A stretch of 10,305 bases of DNA from Byssochlamys sp. IMV 00236 (lineage: Eukaryota; Ascomycota; Eurotiomycetes; Eurotiales; Thermoascaceae): NCBI GenBank assembly GCA_001931875.2, contig MSJH02000166.1, positions 1 through 10,305 of the forward strand. The letters run 5' to 3'. The notes under the pieces are model-generated. The model was not told the DNA's origin, did not search any database, and worked only from the letters and a program-made list of their open reading frames with translations. This document shows, piece after piece, positions 6,811 through 10,305 of this stretch. The position numbers were made by a program, and so were the translations under genes. Within the stretch, counting starts at the first letter, position 1, and each line of letters starts with the position of its first letter.

Positions 6811-9800
6811 TTATTTTTAGAGCCTCAAATGTTTAGTTTTTATTTAATTTCTTTTTTTTAGTGTTAATAACACCGATTACTTTTGGAATTGAACCAAAAG
6901 TAAGTAGACTTAAAGGTATATATAGAATTGGTCCACATAATAAAGATGTTATCTCTATTATATTTGGATCTCTTCTTGGAGATGGTCACTCTGAAAAAAG
7001 ATTAAAAGGATTAGGAACTAGAATTAGTTTTTTTCAAGAAGATTCTCATGTTGAATACCTTTTATTTTTACACAAAATGTTATCAGAATTAGGGTATTGT
7101 AATCCTAAAATACCCACTATAACAAATAGATTAGGTGCTAAAGGTAAAGTAAGAAAAATTATTAGATTTTCAACTTGAACTTACACTAGTTTTAATTGAA
7201 TACATGATTTATGATATAAAGATAAAATAAAATGTGTACCAGAATGTATAGGTCAATATTTAACTCCTTTAGCCTTAGCTATTTGAATCATGGATGATGG
7301 AGCAAAAGTAGGTAAAGGTTTAAAATTTTCTACTAATTCTTTTACTTATAATGAATGCTTAATACTTATAAAAGCTTTAAATGATAATTTTAATATTAAA
7401 GCTTCTATTCAATCAGCAGGTAGTGGTAATAAATATATAATTTATATTTGAAAAGAATCAATGGATGATCTTAGAAATATAGTATCTCCATATATAATAC
7501 CTGAAATGAAATATAAAATAAATTAAATTAAATAAAACTAAACATAGTTATATGGTTTATATAAAGCAATCTTTACTGAAAATTTATAAATAGCCATATA
7601 GCGATACTAGTGAAAACGGTTAACGATGTTTGTTTAGCATTAAGACCGTCGGTAGAGTAAACTATCGCTACAGACTGGTTCACTGGTGGGTAGCTGAAAT
7701 GCTGCTTAATGTACAGTCGGAATCTTTTTTCAATATAATATTGAAACACAAGGCATTATGCTGTATTAAATTACAATAATCTTTTTTAAGGTTAGTATAA
7801 TGTACATGATTTACTTGTTATAAACACTTTGAGATTATTATATAATCTTTAATAAGTAAATTTAAGATTTGGCTACAGTTATTACTAATCTTATGAGTGC
7901 TATACCTTGAATAGGTCAAGATATCGTTGAGTCAATAAAAATTACAGTTTTGGGTATTAGTATAATTTTTTTATTATCAATATTACCTACAATAGGTAAT
8001 GTACATAAAAACGCGTTAAAGAAAATGAATAAATTTTTAGATAAAAAACAATACATTTCCACACCAACATCTTTTTTAGCATTTTTAGTAGGATTGATAG
8101 ATGGAGATGGTTATATTCAAATTACTAAAACAACTAAAGGATTTATAACCCTTAAATTAATTATTTCTCTACATATAGAAGATATTTCAACTTTACAATA
8201 TATCCATTCTACTTTAAAATTAGGTAGTATAAATGTGTATAAAGATTTAAGAAGTCCAACTTGTAAATTAGTAATAAATAGAACTGAATTACAGGAAGTT
8301 TTCTTTCCTTTATTAATACATAATAATATATTCTTTTTAACTGAAACTAGACTTAATCAGTTTAATCTAGCTATGCATATTCTTAAAAATGATATAAAAA
8401 TGTTTGATGAAATACCATCAAAAGACAATATTGAAGATATATTTAAATTACCGGAAGATGCTCATGGTTACACATTACTACATTTTTTTAAAAATTGAAT
8501 TGTAGGATTTACATGCTCAGAAGGTTCTTTTTTTATTAAAAGCAATAATGATGGTTGTTTTCAGTTAAAACAAAGAATACATACTAATTTGTTAGAGGCA
8601 TTCAAATTAGTGTTTAATACTACAAGAAAATTAGATACTACTAATAATTATAGTCAGTTTGGTGTTAGTTCTAAATCTGATATTCAAACAGTTATAAATT
8701 TCTTTTCTTTCGAAGGTTTACATCCTTTAATAGGATTAAAGTACATCCAATATATAAAATGATTAAATCATTTACAAAATTCTACGCGTTATAGTAAATT
8801 ACATTACCCAAAACTGTAAAATGGGCTCCTTAAAAATTAATAATTAATTTTTAGTGGCAAATGGGGAAAATTACAAGAACATTTAATAATATAATTTTAT
8901 CCTCCGGTTATTAAATTACTTGTAGCGAAACTTAATTCGGTTTATTTTAAAGGATTAAGAACGTTCAACGACTAATGAGTGAGTTAAACCAACAATAAGC
9001 TCGACACGATAACCCCAGGATTTTATAATGTTAGCTTTATAGTAGCATAAAAAAAAATCCAAGACATAGTCTAATTATATCTGAAAGGATATAAAGTATA
9101 AATTAAAAATTATACAAATTTATATTGTCATTTGAGGAGGTTTATACACAGATGAACCACAATACGGTGACGTATTGTTAAAAATCCTGCTTAATGCTGG
9201 AAGATCCCCAATTTTAGGATTTGCATACGACTTATTCTTTTTAATAATATTATTAATAAGCGTGAAAATTGCAATGACACGGGGAAAATCAGCAGGGGTG
9301 AGAAGTATACATACTTCAGAAGCCTCTCAGAGACTACATGCAGGAGATCTCACATATGCCTACTTAGTAGGATTGTTTGAAGGAGATGGATACTTTACTA
9401 TTACAAAAAAAGGTAAATATTTAACATACGAATTAGGTATTGAATTATCAATTAAAGATGTGCAATTAATCTACAAGATAAAAAATATTTTAGGTGTAGG
9501 TATTGTAAGTTTTAGGAAAAGAAATGAAGTAGAAATGGTAGCCTTAAGAATAAGGGATAAAAGCCATTTGAAAAATTTTATTTTTCCTATTTTTGATAAA
9601 TATCCTATGTTTTCTAATAAGCAATATGATTACTTAAGATTTAGGGATGCATTACTTTCAGGTATTATTTATCAAGAAGATTTACCTAAATATGTTAGAA
9701 GTAATGAACCAATAAATTCTATAGAGTCTATTATTAATACGTCTTATTTTTCTGCTTGATTAGTAGGGTTTATAGAAGCTGAAGGTTGTTTTAGTGTATA

Positions 9801-10305
9801 TAAATTAAAAAAAGACGATGATTATTTAATAGCTAGTTTCGATCTTGCTCAAAGAGATGGGGATATTTTAATATCTGCTATTCGTCAATATTTATCTTTT
9901 ACCACTAGCCCGCCGGGGGCGGTCTCATCCCCCTCCGGGGGTGAGGCCCCGGAGGGGACTAGTATATATTTAGATAAAACTAACTGTTCAAAGTTAAAAG
10001 TTACAAGTGTAAGATCAATAGAAAATATTATCAAATTTTTACAAAATGCACCTGTAAAATTGTTAGGTAATAAAAAATTACAATATTTATTATGATTAAA
10101 ACAATTACGTAAAATATCTAGATATTCAGAAAAAATAAAAATACCTTCAAACTATTAAAAGAGATCATGATATAGTCCGATCAATAAAGAAATTTATTGA
10201 GTGTAGTAAGAGGATTTAATATATATATTAAATCTGGAACTACCAACACAAATGCTCTGTTAATAATGCAACTTTAAATAGATTCTTTGCATTACACTTC
10301 TTATT
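6382..10305 (+). CDS. cob: cytochrome b, split by three group I introns, 3' end outside window
   Basis: Encodes cytochrome b, the membrane core of complex III that holds hemes bL and bH and the Qo and Qi quinone sites. The coding sequence is the join of 6382-6810, 7872-7932, 9128-9143 and 10255-10305, and continues beyond the right edge. Joined exons give an unbroken protein to residue 186, including heme ligands His82, His96 and His183. Qo-site residues Phe129, Gly137 and Gly143 all have the form found in inhibitor-sensitive fungi. Exon ends were set by protein continuity and by the group I rule (exon ends in T, intron ends in G). They fall at coding positions 429, 490 and 506, all known fungal cob intron sites. 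Trp codons are mostly TGA. The three intron frames are described separately. Confidence 0.95.
6811..7871 (+). mobile_element. group I intron cob-i1 (site 429, after Gly143)
   Basis: A 1,061-bp group I intron between cob codons 143 and 144. The 5' site is shown by the P1 helix (6805-6810 with 6822-6827, U6810-G6822 at the cut), and the last base is G7871. The catalytic core lies after the reading frame: P7 strands GACTG (7673-7677) and CAGTC (7714-7718), and an eight-base helix TAGCGATA (7599-7606) with TATCGCTA (7663-7670) just before P7. The 345 bases from 7527 to 7871 hold this core and no further gene. The intron carries a LAGLIDADG gene that would promote its spread into intronless cob copies. 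Its P7 sequence differs from that of introns 2 and 3 (GACTA/TAGTC), suggesting separate origins. Confidence 0.9.
6861..7526 (+). CDS. LAGLIDADG endonuclease of cob intron 1 (LAGLIDADG_2 type)
   Basis: A predicted homing endonuclease, perhaps also a maturase, of the two-motif class related to I-CsmI and yeast-type cob intron proteins (my family assignment from the sequence). From GTG 6861 it is 221 residues. Motif 1 is [11 protein letters not shown] with Asp41 and motif 2 is LAIWIMDDGA with Asp146, both keeping the metal-binding acid. The segments [20 protein letters not shown] and [15 protein letters not shown] are characteristic of the family; TGA encodes Trp at several places. Relatives are usually fused in frame to cob exon 1. 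Here the exon frame runs [16 protein letters not shown] and stops at TAG 6859 unless one extra T, or a -1 slip, is allowed in the T8 run at 6852-6859, which joins it to this frame. GTG 6861 is therefore only a formal start. Confidence 0.85.
7872..7932 (+). CDS. cob: cob exon 2 (residues 144-163 plus one base)
   Basis: Exon of 61 nt encoding [20 protein letters not shown] and the first base of the Phe164 codon (T|TC). It ends in T7932, as group I exons do, at cob position 490. The Trp in IPWIG is TGA. Continuity with exons 1 and 3 is exact. Confidence 0.92.
7933..9127 (+). mobile_element. group I intron cob-i2 (site 490)
   Basis: A 1,195-bp group I intron between the first and second base of the Phe164 codon, ending in G9127. 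Core strands lie after the reading frame: GTTCAACGACTAATG with P7 strand GACTA (8970-8974), pairing with TAGTC (9067-9071) inside GACATAGTCTAA, the classic S element. A 10-bp hairpin (8831-8840 with 8844-8853) follows the stop codon and is probably a peripheral helix. The 308 bases from 8820 to 9127 hold this core and no gene. I could not find a convincing P1 at the 5' site, so that boundary rests on cob protein continuity and on the known 490 site. Confidence 0.88.
7935..8819 (+). CDS. LAGLIDADG endonuclease of cob intron 2, fused to exon 2 frame
   Basis: A predicted LAGLIDADG homing endonuclease/maturase read in frame from cob exon 2 through the intron start, so it is probably made as a cytochrome b fusion and then processed. 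The intron part is 294 residues. It opens with a hydrophobic stretch ([18 protein letters not shown]), then motif 1 [14 protein letters not shown] with Asp58 and motif 2 [14 protein letters not shown] with Glu196 as metal-binding acids (numbered from 7935). Both motifs are intact, so activity is possible. TGA codons at 8496 and 8760 are Trp. If made alone, TTG 7950 or ATG 8025 could be starts; neither has clear support. The frame ends at TAA 8817-8819, just before the RNA core. Confidence 0.88.
9128..9143 (+). CDS. cob: cob exon 3, a 16-nt micro-exon
   Basis: Sixteen bases between introns 2 and 3 encode the end of Phe164, Ile-Trp-Gly-Gly, and the first two bases of Phe169. This gives the FIWGGF segment that precedes [10 protein letters not shown] in cytochrome b. 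The 3' end is supported by P1 of intron 3, in which GGTTT (9139-9143) pairs with GAACC (9154-9158), with a U-G pair at the cut. Confidence 0.92.
9145..10158 (+). CDS. I-AniI-like homing endonuclease/maturase with in-frame GC-element insertion
   Basis: Orthologue of I-AniI, the LAGLIDADG protein that both cuts intronless cob and helps its intron to splice. The frame runs on from cob exon 3 and gives 337 intron residues. The first 65 or so (through [18 protein letters not shown]) overlap the RNA core. The enzyme proper begins near [18 protein letters not shown], with Asp81; motif 2 is [13 protein letters not shown], with Glu213. Their spacing of 132 residues equals that between Asp16 and Glu148 of I-AniI, and the C terminus [15 protein letters not shown] matches. 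After YLSFTT, a 54-bp insertion adds 18 residues rich in Pro, Gly and Ser before [13 protein letters not shown], without changing frame. It falls between the helix after motif 2 and the next DNA-binding strand, by comparison with the I-AniI fold. TGA at 9757 and 10093 is Trp. Whether the enzyme still works is unknown. Confidence 0.92.
9904..9960 (-). mobile_element. GC-rich double-hairpin element, copy 3, inside a coding frame
   Basis: An inverted, longer copy (57 bp between AGT ends, against 51 in copies 1 and 2). It has six extra bases, GGGGCC on the minus strand. These complete a perfect 11-bp stem CCCCTCCGGGG (9930-9940) with CCCCGGAGGGG (9947-9957) around GTGAGG. The second hairpin is CCGCC (9910-9914) with GGCGG (9918-9922). 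ACTAG occurs at both ends (9904-9908 and 9958-9962), a likely five-base target duplication. The net insertion is 54 bp, so the endonuclease frame is kept. Confidence 0.85.
10255..10305 (+). CDS. cob: cob exon 4, start only (cut by window edge)
   Basis: Begins with C10255, which completes the Phe169 codon, then [16 protein letters not shown]. It includes His183, a heme bL ligand. The exon runs past the right edge of the window, so its end and any further introns cannot be seen. Confidence 0.93.

Larger units (their letters stand above)
9144..10254 (+). mobile_element. group I intron cob-i3 (site 506), I-AniI type
   Basis: A 1,111-bp group I intron in the Phe169 codon, ending in G10254. P1 is formed by exon bases 9139-9143 and GAACC 9154-9158. 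The P-like element CTTAATGCTGGAAGATC (9189-9205) and the P7 5' strand GACTA (9332-9336) lie inside the protein-coding frame. The P7 3' strand TAGTC (10173-10177, in GATATAGTCC) comes after the stop codon, about 840 bases away. Site, layout and protein are those of the Aspergillus nidulans cob intron that encodes I-AniI. The intron also holds an inverted copy of the GC-rich element at 9904-9960. Confidence 0.92.

Overview
This window is a stretch of a fungal mitochondrial chromosome. The evidence is strong AT richness, TGA read as tryptophan inside every conserved protein (mold/protozoan mitochondrial code), respiratory-chain genes all on the + strand, one mitochondrial tRNA, and group I introns with LAGLIDADG genes. 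The Nad5, Nad2 and Nad3 sequences look most like those of Basidiomycota; that is judged from memory of the families, not from a search, and is only moderately sure.

Layout: atp9 (57-299); a small CG palindrome; nad3 (445-851, with an apparent frameshift); a GC-rich double-hairpin element; cox2 (1055-1816); a tRNA-Arg(ACG) at 1968-2038 with a decayed partial copy 48 bp upstream; nad4L and nad5 (2157-4408) overlapping by one base; a second GC-rich element; nad2 (4539-6248); then cob from 6382 to the right edge. The window shows four cob exons (429, 61, 16 and at least 51 nt) and three group I introns at cob nucleotide positions 429, 490 and 506. Each intron carries a two-motif LAGLIDADG reading frame. 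The third is an orthologue of the I-AniI homing endonuclease/maturase of the Aspergillus nidulans cob intron. It contains a copy of the GC-rich element that has landed in frame and adds 18 codons.

The genes supply core subunits of complex I (Nad2, 3, 4L, 5), complex III (cytochrome b), complex IV (Cox2) and the ATP synthase c-ring (Atp9), with a tRNA punctuating the cox2/nad4L interval. The most notable points are: (1) the GC-rich palindromic element family, including the in-frame insertion in the endonuclease; (2) two T8 runs, in nad3 and at the start of cob intron 1, each needing the same -1 shift (or one missing T) in the identical context C-T8-A; (3) an intron directly after the Gly143 codon of cob, whose P1 helix is formed by that codon; and (4) a 16-nt exon between two introns. 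No bacterial-style defence or other unknown multi-gene system is visible.
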